Below are positions 13,337-25,601 of a DNA stretch of 64,000 nt, piece after piece (the stretch's first letter is position 1; each line of letters begins with the position of its first letter). The stretch comes from Anaeramoeba flamelloides (Eukaryota > Metamonada > Anaeramoebidae): positions 553,501 to 617,500 of the forward strand of contig JANTQA010000036.1 of NCBI GenBank assembly GCA_027625915.1. The letters are read 5' to 3'. Under the pieces are notes generated by a model that ran no database searches, was not told the origin of the DNA, and was given only the letters and a program-made list of their open reading frames with translations. A program made the translations under genes and the position numbers.

Positions 13337-13850
13337 CTACACATTTATTAAAATTGATAAAATAAAAGTAATTAATTTAGAACATCAATAATTTAGAAAA
13401 AGTGGCCATCAATTTGTTATCAAGGCCTTGAATTTTTTAATTAAAAAGTTGTTTATTTTTCAATTTTCAGTAATTTTAGATATAAAATCAAAAATAAAGT
13501 AAACAGAATATTTGAAAGACCCCAAATCAGTCTCTATGGTGTTAAACATCAACTAATTATATTAAAAGAAGAAAACTTGTATTTGGCAATTTTAGATCAT
13601 TAATTATAATTTATGATCAGTTTTAAGGATTATATACATATAAATTTACTCTGAAAGACATATAAACTAAACTTTTATATGATTTATTCCTTTATCGCGC
13701 AAGATATAAAAGAACTATTAAATTATCAAATTTTAGGAATTTGAGATTCTATTCTAAATAATTCCTTCATTGTACCTTGATACTAATAACCACACCACAA
13801 TCATTATTGATCTATACTTGATTTTTTCCAAGTTTTTAATTGGAAACTAG

Positions 13851-14007
13851 ATGATACTTGACTTAGAAGAATCATGGTTGGGTTGTTGGGAACATTACCA
13901 ACTTAAAATAAAGAATCTGATCATTCGAAATTATCTAATTCTGAATTTGTGCAAGTTCTTCTGGACACCAAGAGATAAAGGAATTTATTTCCATAATGTT
14001 TATGGTT
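13851..14007 (+). other. Possible orphan exon, unidentified (weak separase resemblance)
   Basis: An open stretch preceded by an AG (13849-13850) and followed by a strong GTAAGT donor (from 14008). It encodes residues of normal complexity: MILDLEESWLGCWEHYQ at the start and WTPRDKGIYFHNVYG at the end. The LGCW core recalls a segment upstream of the catalytic region in separases, but that is recall-based and weak. No continuation is visible before the actin-related gene 130 bp downstream, and an in-frame TAG lies just upstream of its ATG. It may be a relic exon, part of an alternative 5' leader of the next gene, or chance. Confidence 0.25.
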
Positions 14008-14134
14008 GTAAGTTCCACACATTAACTTTTTTTTTTGATCACCCTTAAATTCTTTTGAGTTTCAAAAAATAAACTCATAAAGATTTTCATTTTTTTCACA
14101 ATTTTTTTTTTCTTCTTTTTTTTTAATTTTATTG

Positions 14135-14726
14135 ATGGAATCTAAAACATCTCTAGTACTAAAAAGTGGAGGTTATACACTACAGTTTGGGTTTTCTGGT
14201 GAATCACAACCAGACGCTACTGAATTTACGTATAATAAGAAAGATGATAGTTCGATCCCAATTCTGAAAGGGGTGGTTCAAAATTGGGAAATAATGGAAG
14301 AGAAATGGAAAAGTCTGTATGAACAGCTCTCAATAGAAAGCAGTGATTTCCCTTTACTTTCAATTCACCCAACCCAAATGGGAAGGAAAGAAATTGAAAA
14401 AACGATCCAAATCTTTTTTGAAAGCTTCTCAGTGCCACAACTAGCAATTGAAGATGAGAATTTGCTACCGTTATATTCTGTTGGGAAACATAGTGCTTTA
14501 GTTGTCAACATTGGAACCGAACTAACTCATTGTGTTCCAATCGTAGACGGATATGTTCTTGATCAAGGAATTATACGTCAAGAAATTGGAGGGCTTCATA
14601 TCACAAACAATTTTCAAAATATTTTTTCAATTGAGAATTTTGATATTGCAGAAGAATTAAAAATTGCAACTGCTGAAATCAATAGCCAACCACAAAGAAG
14701 TAGTACTATCAAAATAAAAGAAAACA

Positions 14727-14766
<40 letters not shown>

Positions 14767-15277
14767 AGAGAAAGAGAAAGAAGAGACAAAAACTGAACTT
14801 GAAAAAAGAGAAAAAGAAGAAACAAAGACTGAAAAAAGGGAAGAAGAAGAAGAAGAAAATGAAAAAGAAGAAAAAATAAATTACCAAACGTCTGACAAAA
14901 AGGATTGGGAAATTACTCGAAAGCAACAACAGTATCCATCAGAAATTCTCTTTAATCCAGTCCTATTCCAAAAACAAACAATGGGATTACATGAAATGAT
15001 TTATCAATCAATTGAAAATTGCCCAATATCGCTGCGTAATAGCTTGTATGAAAATATTATCCTAGTAGGATCAACAATGAAAATAAAGGGGTTGAAAAAG
15101 AGAATCAGATCGGAAATTGCTGTTTTAGATCCTGAAATTAATCTAAATTTTATTGGCGATAACCCCAGTAATCTTGTTTGGTCTGGCGGATCAATTTTGG
15201 CATCTTTAAATATACCCCATTTTTGGGTAGACAAACATGAATATAATGAACAAGGACCAAAAGTCTTTTTTAAATAA
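14135..15277 (+). CDS. Divergent actin-related protein, single exon
   Basis: 380 residues, starting at the ATG at 14135. The actin fold is readable throughout: LVLKSGGYTLQFGFSGESQP (phosphate loop 1), ILKGVVQNWEIMEEKW (matching GIVTNWDDMEKIW of actin), PVPIVDG-like HCVPIVDGYVLDQG, then IILVGSTMKIKGLKKRIRSE and LVWSGGSILASLNIPHFWVDKHEYNEQGP, the last nearly identical to actin's C-terminal region. Phosphate loop 2, DSGDGVTH in actin, is NIGTELTH here, so the key aspartates are missing and ATP hydrolysis is doubtful. A Lys/Glu/Asn-rich insert of about 70 residues sits near residues 190-260. This is an orphan ARP, perhaps in the ARP10 (dynactin) style range of divergence; I do not assign a subfamily. 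The T-rich tract right before the ATG resembles that of UXT. Confidence 0.85.
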
Positions 15278-16489
15278 GAAAATACAATTAGTAATTTCAT
15301 AAATAAATGAGTTTTTCATTTCCCGAAGAAAATACTTTTAATTTTCTTTAAAAAAATTCTTTTAATCTTTTGCAATGACTTGGAAAATAAATATTTAATG
15401 GAATTCATTAAAAAACTCCAAAAGTAATCCAAAATGGAAAATATTCTATGATTTTCAAAGATTACTAAAATGATTACAATCAAAAATTATTTGGTTTTGA
15501 AAAATAAAATTTCATCTTATAACAAAAACCCAATTTCTAAGTAAAATTTGTAAATGACATTTAAAACTTTATCATTTATAACTATTCTTCTTAAAAAAAT
15601 ACAATTATTTTTCATTCAGTTGAATACATCAATTTTTTGGTTAAATTAAAGAATTATCTCAAAAAAGAAAAAAAAATCTTTATATTAATATTCTTGCAAT
15701 AAAAACTTGTTATTGTATAATAATGGCGGAAATGTAAATAAAAAAGGTAAAAAATTATTATAACGAAAGAAATACAAAGAATTTAAAAAGTCTTCTTTTA
15801 CATAGAAAAAAAAATTGATCTCACATAAAAAATTTTATTTTCTAGGTTTCTTTGTCAATCATATTTTTTGACATTCCACAATACAAAATTCTTAAATACA
15901 TAAGGTCACCAATAAAATATTTTAAAATTTTACCTATTACAATAGTGTACTGATACCTTAAAATTGAAATACTAAAAAGGAAAGATCAAATAATATATTT
16001 TTTTTTAAAAAAAAGAGTTTATTATTTATTGATAAATATGGAGATGAAAGGATCTCAGACAATTATCAACATATCTATCAATTAGTTAAATCCTCTAAAA
16101 ATTTTTCTTAAAATTAATAGATTCTGGAAACTAAAATTCTTGTGATTATATCCCAAAAAATAAATTTGGTCTTAAAAATAAATCAAATTGATTCAAGAAT
16201 AGCAAGTATAAATTTATTCAATGAATTTAAAAAAAAAAAATTAAATTTAAAAAAGAAAAAGTTTAAATTATTACCTTTGGTAAAGAAAAAAAATTGACTT
16301 TATTCATTATTTACTTTAAAACCATTCACTTGAAAATATTCTTATAAAATAAAATGTTGATCAAAAATTTACTTAAATATCATTTAAAAAACAAGTAATT
16401 ATTGTTCATATAGGTACAATCTCCTCTATAATTGTGATTTATTATTCATTTTCGTTTTATTAAAAAGTCGATCACTAGTAAAACACGGT

Positions 16490-16960
16490 TCGAATATTGC
16501 CGATAACTTGATATTCATTATGAAAGTATCAGAAAATAGAAACAAATTATTATATGTATATATTCTCAGTTTGGAATGAATCCTGATAAATATATACTAG
16601 AAAAAGGATACAAATCCAAAAAAAAACATATTTTGATATTTGGTTGACAAAAAAACTCTTTTAAAATTAAATATTGAAAAAGACAAAAAAAATTTCATAA
16701 ATTAATCAATATCCTACAACAAAACATTTTTTTTTTCATGGATTGAAAATTCATTTTTTTTTATGCAGTTTTACCTATCTGAATTACAATATGGATTAGA
16801 AATATTTGATTTGAAACAAAAAGAAATTAATTTAATAAATGTATGGATTAATAAAAAAAAAAAAAAAAATTATTATTAATAAATCCAACCTCTCCTAGAC
16901 TTATTTATAAAACAGAAGTCAAAATAGACTCGGTAAGAATAACGATATATAAAAGGAGAT
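16490..16960 (+). pseudogene. Decayed LINE reverse-transcriptase fragment
   Basis: In broken frames it encodes IADNLIFIMK (from 16496), QFGMNPDK and, from about 16775, QYGLEIFDLKQKEINLI-NVWIN, then PRLIYKTEVKID. These line up in order with the better-kept LINE copy at 49136-50557, which reads FSDDLILIIK, QFGLKPNK, LIYGLEIFNYQIK-MINYLNSWIN and PILIYKTEFKIE. It therefore spans RT motif C through the post-RT region of the same non-LTR lineage. It is interrupted by several frameshifts and stops, so it is an old copy. Confidence 0.7.
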
Positions 16961-17259
16961 CTAAATAATCCAAAAAATAAAAATGTTAGATTTTAAAAAA
17001 AATTTTAATTATCTTATCTCCGGAGAACAGAATAAAGAAAATATTGACTGATTAACTAAATTATTATAAAAAAATTCGAAATTAAACTTGATAAATATAG
17101 AATTAAACAACCAGAAAATATCCCAAGTTGAAAATGAAAAATTATTTCAAAATTTTGATTTACCTTTTTCATAAAATATTAATATCTGTTTAGATAATTT
17201 ATAAATTTTCTGAGTTTTTAAAATCGAAATAGAAAATTTCCATTTTAAATAATTTTAGT

Positions 17260-17420
17260 AATTAGGTTTTTGAGAATATAAATGAATAAAATAAATTATT
17301 TGATTGTGCTCAATTATTTTGAATTCTGGAAAAGCTATACACTTGAAGGAACCCTACATCACCCGAAGGAAACTTTCTGGTTGGAATTGTTTGTAAATCA
17401 ATAGATTTTTAGAATAAAAC
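17260..17420. repeat. Dispersed GC-richer repeat, copy 1
   Basis: Contains TTTTGAATTCTGGAAAAGCT followed by a less AT-rich stretch (GAAGGAACCCTACATCACCC). Related sequence occurs at 36350-36500, 44490-44600 and 51170-51290, each with a TTTTGAAT-(T/C)-(C/A)TGGAAAA-like core beside an ATAGAGTAAA or AAATAAA-rich arm. Function unknown; boundaries are approximate. Confidence 0.4.
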
Positions 17421-17871
17421 AGTAAACCTCATCCAAATTGTATTTTTTTTTTTTTAATAATTTTTGTTTTGATTAGATAATCAATAGATTTTCTCAAAAA
17501 AAAATAAGAAAAAACCAACAACAAATAAGATCTAAAATAGTAGGGTTCTACTTTGATTTGAAAACTCAGAAAATTTATAAATTATTTCAAAAGATGTTAT
17601 AATGTTATGGACAAGCATAAACAAAAATTTGAAAATTATGCAAAAAAAAATCAAAAAAATTAAAAATATCAATTTTTATTTTGTCAAATTTTTTCTTTTA
17701 TTCGATTAAATCAATTATTATCATTTTTGTTTATACTAATAGAAACTGCCTTGTTATTCTTCTTATTGTTATTATGATCATTAATTATATTAATAAACGT
17801 ATTAACATTTTTGGCCAGCATTACTGTTATTACCATTTTTATTAAAATTGCCATTCTTCATAACATATCAA

Positions 17872-19084
17872 TTATTTTTTATTTGTATCGATATTATCAC
17901 ATTTTTCAATTAATTGATCCAATTTTAGGGAATATTGATCAAAAAGGTTTAGCAATTGCTTTGCGGACTGTATTCGTTTTTCAACTGTTTCCTTTTCATC
18001 ATTAAATTGTAAATTTTTAGATTTTTGAGTTTCCATAATATTCATGCCAATATTAGGAAGCAGGTCAATTACAATTACTGAAATATTATCTGTGCTTTCT
18101 TTTGAATAAGCATTACTTTTAATTTTGGTTGCAATTTTCGCAACATTTAGGTTTGCATTTTCTATCACAATGTCTGCGACATCTTGGCTTGACAATACAT
18201 CCCACACGCCATCACAAGCTAACACGAGATATTTTCGATCCTCTTTTGCCAAATCAAAGCATTTAATTACTGGCTTGGCTGAAATCCAAGGTTGGAAGTC
18301 TCGATCACCAAAGCCCCGAGAAACAGCTAGCCCGCCATTTATTCTACCATTATTTGAAACCGTGCCACGTAGAAATTTAATCCTTAATAGCTCGTCTCTA
18401 TTTGTTGGCTTGTGGTCGTCTGTAATTTGAATTGCCTTTCCTTTGTTATCAATTAAGATTGCTCTTGAATCCCCTAAATTAATTGAATATAATTTATTTT
18501 TAATGATCAAAACCATCACAGCCGTTGAACCAGCTAAATCTAGCCTTAATTGATTTAAAGTTTGATTAAATTCTTTAAATAATGTATCACAAATTTGGGT
18601 TAACTGTGTTACATTTAAGGTATCTTTTTCCAATTGCTCTTCATTGTCGATTTTGTCATTAATTTCATTAATTAATAATTCACCAAGTTTATCAGCAGCA
18701 TAATTTGAAACATCTGATCCGCCGTGGCCATCGAATACTGCAAAATAATGGATATTTTTTTTAATCATTGAATGGATGGCTATGGAATCCTCCTGATCTT
18801 GTCTTAGCCCTTGCATTTCCGAATAACCTATTTTAAAAAACGGGCAATACTTCTCGTCAACGAATAGATGCCTTCCCTTTTTAGTCTTAAATGGAACATC
18901 CGGATTTACAATCAAATCGTTGATTGATTGGAGCCTTTTCTTTTTATTTTTCATTCCATCATTTGGGGAAATGGTGAATCCACCGTTTCCTTTATAAAAG
19001 CGCGAAATTACATGATTCAAATTATTGTTAAAATTGTTATTATTATTTTTATTACTACTATTATTATTATTATTATTATTTCCG

Positions 19085-19116
<32 letters not shown>

Positions 19117-21477
19117 GGCGTTCTGACTGCCACCACCACCATTATTCTTGTTATTATTATTCTTGTTTTCTTTCATAGAATTCTTAATTCCCTCGTCTTT
19201 CTCATCATTGCTTTCATTATCCTCGTTATCCTTAATTTCTTCGTTATTTAATACACTTATTAAATTTTTAGACAACGTATTACCCTCTAAATGAAGGATC
19301 TTCAAATTAGGCAATTCTGAAAGAAATGGGAGATCAATGATTGCATTATTGTGCGAAACTTTAAATGTCTCCAATTTCATTGTATTTTCGCCAAAGACAG
19401 TATTCTCTATTTTGCTAATATTATTATGTGAAATATCCAATCCATGTAAAGGAACATTTTTCCAATTTGGATCAAAAGATGTTAATTTGTTATGCGACAA
19501 ATCAATAAGAAACGGAGATATATTTAAGTCTGATATTTTGAAAAACATTTGATCAGGTAAATTGGAAATGTTATTACAAGAGAAATATATTTTTCGAATG
19601 ACACCATATTGCAGTATATACTTTGGGAAAAAATAAAGTTCATTGTTTGACATATCAAGTTCAGTTAAATTATATAAATGCTTTGTTATTGTATCTGGTA
19701 TTGCAGTTAGTTGATTCCCACTGATCCTCAAAATATTGAGTCTAAATAATTTCAAAATTTCAAGTGGAAATGTTTCGAATTTATTCAAAGATAAATTTAA
19801 TTTGGATAATTTATCTAAATTTGAAATTCCTTTTGGTAAATCTTTTAATTTGTTATTACACAAATTCAATTTTTTTAATTTTTGACACAAATACAATTCA
19901 GCTGGGATTGTTTTTAATAACGCAGACTGGAAATTTAATTCAACTAAATTTTGTAATTGTTGAATTTTACTGGATATTTCTAAAATTGGGTTATTGATCA
20001 CATTAAGAATCCACAGTTGTGGAATATTGTAAATCGTTTCTGGTAAATTGGTTATACAATTTTTTTGAATGCTTAATCTTCTTAATTTTTTTAATTTTAC
20101 AAATAATTCTTCCGGTAATTTTTTGAGATTATTATTCCCTAATTCAAAAAAAGTTAATTCTCCTAATTTTGAGTTATTGTTGGTGTTTATTATTTCTTTT
20201 GTTGGTATTTGATTTGTTTTTTGACTATTATTAGTTCTATTTTGGGGATCTATTTCGATTATTCTTTCTTTTTCTTTTTCACTTTCTCTTTTTTTTTCTT
20301 TTTCTTTTTCTTTTTCTGTGTTATTAACACTTCCATTTTTACTTTCATTTTCTTCTAAAAAATGAAGACTTAGTTTAATTTTTGGATCATATTGAATATC
20401 AAGTTTTATTTGTGATTTTTGTTTTTCTTTTTCATTTTTATTTTCATTTTCTTCTTTTTTTTCTTTTTCTTTTTCTTTTTCTTCTTTATTATCATTGCTG
20501 TTGTTTCCATTTGGATCTCCTTTTTGTTTATTATTAGTGCTCTTTTGTTTACTATTTCCATCTTCTTCAATGTATGGTATATTTTGTAAGCCAGCCTCCC
20601 AAGCCAAAATATGTGTTAAATTCGGCAATTGTAAAATTGATTTTGGGAATTGAGAAAATCTATTTTTAGAAATTTTGATGATTTTTAAAGAATTTAAATT
20701 TGAAACTGTGCTTGGTAGCTGAGTCAATAAATTATTTGTAAGATCAAAACCTGCGAGTTTGTCTAAATTAGAGATCTTTTCTGAGACAGAGGAAATTCTA
20801 TTAGAGCGTACAGAAAAGAAAACTAAATTAATTAAATTAGAAATGCTATCTCCAATTTCAATTAATTCACACCCATTCATTTCAAGTGTTTTTAGATTTG
20901 TTAAATTTTGGAATGGTTCATTTGGGAATTCAACAAAATCATTAAAAGACAAAACCAATTTATTCAGGCTTTGCAATCGGTTAAAATCTTTTGGTAATTC
21001 TCTTAATCTGTTTTGATCCAATAATAAAGTTGTTAAATGTTCGAGGTGGCAAATACAAACGGGTAATTTTTTGAGAACATTATTTCCCAAATCTAAATAT
21101 TTGAGAAATTTGAAACTTGAAAACGATTGTGGCAAGCAATAGAGATTATTCTTCCTTAATCGCAAACTTTCCAAATCAACAAGAGATGAAAGCCTTGAGT
21201 CTAAAGTTGTTAAAAGGTTGGTGTCAATTATAAGTGTCTTTAATGATTTTAAATTCCACAAATTAAGAGGCGTGTTTGTTAAACAATTTTGTGAATAATC
21301 TAAAAATTGTAAGTTGTTGAGGTGACCCAGTTTTGTTGGTAAGTTTTTAATTAGATTCTGTTTTAAGATAAGTCTTTTTAAATTTGGATAAGACACTACA
21401 ATTGTTGGTAGGTTGTGAAGTTTTTTTCCAAACAAAGAAATCACTTCTTTTGTCAGATCTATTTCTTGGTTTTCCAT
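17872..21477 (-). CDS. Leucine-rich-repeat PP2C-type protein phosphatase
   Basis: 1201 residues from the ATG at 21475-21477 (MENQEIDLTKEV); upstream frame extension has only a GTG. The N-terminal 300 and the residues after a first insert form a long LRR array (LxxLxLxxNxLxxLP type, over 20 repeats by eye) with plant/Ras-suppressor spacing. A Lys-Glu/Asn insert splits the array near plus-strand 20180-20570, and a second Asn/Gly-rich linker (19020-19150) separates LRRs from the catalytic domain. The PP2C domain, about residues 875-1135, has FDGHGG (near 915), GDSRA (near 1002), GGLAVSRGFGD, CDGVWDVLSS (near 1091) and STDNISVIVI, so the metal-binding aspartates are intact. It should dephosphorylate Ser/Thr on partners chosen by the LRRs. 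The arrangement resembles PHLPP without the PH domain. Single exon. Confidence 0.93.
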
Positions 21478-21582
21478 TTTTAAAATTTGCAAAATAACAA
21501 AAGAAATGAAAAAGTGGAAAAAATGATTTGCTTTTGGAGAAAAAGTCACGATTATCACAAAAATTGAGGTAATTTTTTTACT

Positions 21583-21990
21583 TCACAACACTAGTGGTTT
21601 TTCTGAAATTGTTCCAAATTTTGAATAAAATTATAAGATGAAAAATTCAACAATTATCAATTTAAAAGTTTTAACATTAAAACCTTTAAAAACATGTAAT
21701 TTAAACAACTTTTAACTTTTTGATTTTCATAAAAACAGTTTCAAGTTTTTGAAACTGAGTAAATATTTTTAATTTGGGTTTACTTTTCAAAAACTTTAAA
21801 TAAAATCAAATTTTATATCTTTTGTTAATTATTATTTTTTATCCATTTTATAGTTTTCAAACTTTTGTAAGAAGTATTTGTGATTTGAAAAAGAAACAAC
21901 AATATCAGAGACTGAAATCTTATAGACTGTCAGTCTGAAATTTTAAATAAGTTTTGAAAAATGTTATTAGATTATGTTATTCTATTTGTG
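21583..21990 (+). repeat. Fragment of a family-B element
   Basis: Matches positions about 42750-43120 of the family-B copy in the SIN3 intron, in the same orientation. Shared landmarks are AAAACATGTAATTTAAACA and the stretch around ATCAGAGACTGAAATCTT followed by AGACTGTCAGTCTGAAA. No terminal repeats or TTAA flanks were found, so it is an end-less remnant. Confidence 0.6.
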
Positions 21991-22321
21991 AATATTTAGT
22001 GATGGTTTTTTAGAATGTGTGATAGTGGTTGGAATTGAGAAATAATTACAATATATTAAGGTAGTTGTGGTTTGGTGAAATTTCATAGTTTATCAATTTG
22101 AAAAATAAACTCAATAGCAATTATCAAAAATACACGTGTGATGAGCTCAATACACTTGTTTCGAAATTCAATAGGTTCTCCTTCTTTTTCTGATTTAAAA
22201 ATAACACTTAATTCGGTGTCCAGTCTATGTCTTGACTTAACTCTATTTTGGAATTGAAACTAATATACTTTTCTGAAAAATTGAAAATATTTTTTTTGGA
22301 TTTGCGGTTGTTTAAAAAAAA

Positions 22322-22690
22322 AGTTCAACACAGTTTTTAATTGGGAACATTACTGAAAATTCAAAGTAAGATCAATGAAAAAAAGAATAAATAAATAAAT
22401 AAAGACAAAATGAAGTCTTCGCCACAATAACAGTTTTTTTAATACTATCTTTTATTATTGTGGGTTTTTCTTTGATTGATCAATTATTAAAAATTTGTTC
22501 AAAAAATTGACTATTTTTGCGATCTCCAAAACCACACCAACAATTTCGATAAGTCAGTAGATTTAAATTGTATTTGTTGGGTTGATGGAAAATAATATAA
22601 TGGGCTCTTATTTGAAGTTAATTGGTTTCTTCTTTTTATTGATTTTACTTTTACTTTTCAGTAATGTTCCAAATTAAAAACCCTGTTTCA
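22322..22690. mobile_element. Terminal-inverted-repeat element related to the one at 10538
   Basis: The left end reads GTTCAACACAGTTTTTAATT-GGGAACATTACTGAAAA and the right end carries the inverted form (TTTTCAGTAATGTTCC-AAATTAAAAACCCTG). The inner repeat matches that of the 10538-10996 element. Non-coding, about 370 bp, edges approximate. Confidence 0.6.
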
Positions 22691-22797
22691 CTTTTTTTCG
22701 AGTTTCACCTATTCTCCACAACGGTTATTAAAATTGTTCAACTTTTTGAGGACTGTTCTTATATTATGTAATTTGGGGATTTGAAAACAAAATATTA

Positions 22798-22993
22798 CAG
22801 TCAGTTTCACTTTTAAGGCACAAACTTTCTACGAAATTTAAGGCACAAAAAAATCTCAAATTAAGGCACAAAATTTGCAATTTTTTTTTTACAATTTATT
22901 TTTACTAGAATTTGAATTTTGTGCTTTAATTTGAGATTTTTATTGTGCCTTAAATTTCGTTGAAAGTTTGTGCCTTAAAAGTGAAACTGACTG
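22798..22993. mobile_element. Palindromic mariner-like MITE, clean copy
   Basis: A 196-bp near-palindrome flanked by TA on both sides (22796-22797 and 22994-22995). Arms of about 85 bp begin CAGTCAGTTTCACTTTTAAG and include three spaced AAGGCACAAA-type blocks. CAGT ends and TA duplication are typical of Tc1/mariner. The arms differ at only a few positions, so it is younger than the copy at 13143. Transcripts would fold into a long hairpin. Confidence 0.8.
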
Positions 22994-23599
22994 TAGCTAA
23001 TAAAAATGATTTAAAGTTGTCACTTTTAAATAAAAACATTACCTTTGAATTTTTAGTCTTTTTTTTTTTTTTTTCGGTTTTTCAAAATTAATACAATCCT
23101 TCTTTCCTATTTTTCAACTTTTCTAAATTCTTAAAGAAAATAAAGCAAAATTAAATCAATATACTTTATATATTTTTTTACCAAATTTCCACTTTGTGTT
23201 CATATAGATTTTTTTCATTACTTTATACCTTATTATTTTGAAGAATTAAGTGAAATATTCCTAGATATAAGTAGGACAATCAATAGGATTTTGATAACAG
23301 TGCCTTTTTTTGAAAAATTTTGAATTATGGATAATAAAAAATGTTTTACCTAATTAGAAATATTCAAAAAAAAAAAAAAAAAAATACCCTATATTCGATT
23401 TTAACAAGTACCTTTGAATCATCTTTCTTTTAATTCAACTAATGTGTGGTCAGTAACTGTCAATTGAATTTTTGATCAAAAATCGTATTATATAAATTAT
23501 AAAAGAAATTCAAATTAGATTTACTCTACAAATGAAAATATAAAGAATTTTCTATGCGTTCAATATAGAAAAAAGAAAAAAAAATAAAAAATCATTAAT

Positions 23600-23980
23600 A
23601 CTCATAAATAAAGAGTGTTTGAAAAAATTTCAAGAGGGGGGATGAACAAAAATAAAACTTTGGTAAATTTGTTTCAATTCTATTAGGAATATTGATCGAT
23701 CAAATGATTCCAGACTATCAACTAATTTTATTAAAGTTCTTTTATTTAGAACAACTCTTCTTTAACTGAATACTAATTGTCAAAAAAAAATATTTCAATC
23801 AAAATAAACTCGTAATTGATTTCAAAAAAAAAAAAAAAAAAAAAAAAGAAAATAAGAAAAAATTATAATTTGGATTTTAAATATCAAATTATTTAGAATT
23901 TGAACAAAAGTGTTTTATTATTATATTTATATATATATATATTGTACTAATTTTGTGGAAAAAATTGAATTTTAGTTTAT
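23600..23980 (+). repeat. Decayed family-D MITE
   Basis: The interior from about 23650 (TTCTATTAGGAATATTGATC, then GATCAAATGATT) and the right end (GAATTTTAGTTTA near 23970) match the family-D copies. The left end is not recognisable. Confidence 0.5.
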
Positions 23981-24320
23981 AATAACCAATTTAACATAAT
24001 TAATCTATAATTACTGTTAGTATTATTGATCAATGAATAAACACACTATTAAATTTTTATTATATTTTGATTTTATTTTTATTTATTTATTTTCATTAAT
24101 TTTAAGATAATATAGATCAAAAAAAAACATAAATAAATTTAAAAAAAATCAATTACCTTGAACAAGATTAAATAATAATTATATTGATATTTAATTATCA
24201 ATGAACAAGATTTTAAATTTTAATTAATCTATTTTTTCTTGTTTAGATTTTTATTTGTTTTTTATTTAATTATTTTAAATTGAGAAAAAGTGAATTTTTC
24301 AAATTAATTCATGAATAAAC

Positions 24321-24321
<1 letters not shown>

Positions 24322-24357
<36 letters not shown>

Positions 24358-24364
24358 AGGGGGG
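24322..24364. repeat. Long A homopolymer joined to a G-rich block
   Basis: 34 consecutive A residues are followed directly by GGAGGGGGG and then TCCACGG. Such a GC-rich block is rare in this window. It could be real, a retroposed tail, or a sequencing/assembly artefact next to a homopolymer. Confidence 0.5.
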
Positions 24365-25601
24365 TCCACGGATATCTGTGTTCTAAAGAAATATTTTCTT
24401 TTAGTATATCAAACAAGAAAGACCACAATTCCAAGATTAAGGTGTTAAAATGAAACCAAGAATAAAATAAAAAAAAATAATTAAAGTAATTTTAGAAAAT
24501 ATGTATTCTTCTTATCTCCTTATTTTGATTTGAGAGCAAACAAGTAATGTTCTTGGATTTATCTTCCTACTACTCTTTATTATTATGTTACAATTAATTT
24601 TTTTCAAACAAATTTGTTTTCATAATTCTTTCTTCAAATATTTTTATCAAACCAAGCCAAAACAAAGAATTCTATTTCAAAAATTAAAAGAAAGGATTTA
24701 ATTATCGTAAAAAATCAAAAAAACGTTACAAAAGATTCAACCCAAAAGAAAAATAAAAGGTGATAAAAAAAAAAAACATGATTCAAAATTATTTTGAGGT
24801 TTCACATTTTAGATGAAAAATAAACTATTATCTAATCAAACAAATTAACCCAATAAATCTATATTTCTATTAAAAAAAATTGAAAAAATCTCATTTTTTC
24901 TGAATTTAAACGAAAATTCAATGAATTAAATTTAAATAGAATTTTTAAATTCAATTTGAAAATTCTTTAGGAATAGGAATTAATTTGTTAATACAAAAGT
25001 TTTCCTGATAAAATTTTTTCTATTCAGAATTAAAAATACAACTGTTTAAAGAAGAAGTAATTGAATTAAATTTTAAAGATACTGATAATTTCACAAAAAT
25101 ACTTTTAATTTTTATGTTTGTTTTCAATTTTTGAAATTTTTTTACAAGCATTGAAGAAATTATTTTATTGGACTTAATCAAAGAAAAATTTTAAATTAAT
25201 TGTTACAACAAGACTTTAGTTGGAAAAAAGAAATGTAGTGAAACTCGGTTTGTTACTGGATTAAAAAATGGAAATTGAAACAAAAAATTTAAAACTTTTA
25301 TGTGAATTTATCAGTAAGATCAAAATATAAATGATTTTTTTTTTAATTTCTTGCTGAATTCTTTAATTATTTTGATTACTATTTTTAAAGTGATTTTATA
25401 GATAGATCATACTAGGATATATTCCACCACTCTTTCTTTTTTTTATTAAAATTTTTATTGATTCGTTATAGAAATGAATGTATTAATTCAGTTTTGAATG
25501 ACCTTGAAAACTCAAAATTGGTAAAATGTAACTACTCATCTAAAAAAAAAATTGTTTTGTGTTAATTAAGACAACTAAAAATTTCATAATTTGGGAATTA
25601 A

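Larger units (their letters stand above)
10456..14134. other. Intergenic repeat field between the M16 gene and the actin-related gene
   Basis: This is the shared 5' region of two divergently transcribed genes. It contains the inverted-repeat element at 10538-10996, decayed family-A interior near 11600-12120, a 520-bp family-D element at 12325-12845, a dispersed repeat at about 12850-13060 that recurs at 36770-36950, a decayed mariner-like element near 13143-13336, and a possible orphan exon at 13851-14007. The rest is AT-rich without visible coding. Confidence 0.6.
15278..17871. other. Intergenic region between convergent genes, with LINE debris
   Basis: Lies between the 3' ends of the actin-related gene (plus) and the LRR-PP2C gene (minus). 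It is AT-rich with many A and T runs. The only supported content is the decayed LINE fragment at about 16490-16960 and a dispersed repeat near 17260-17420. Confidence 0.6.
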
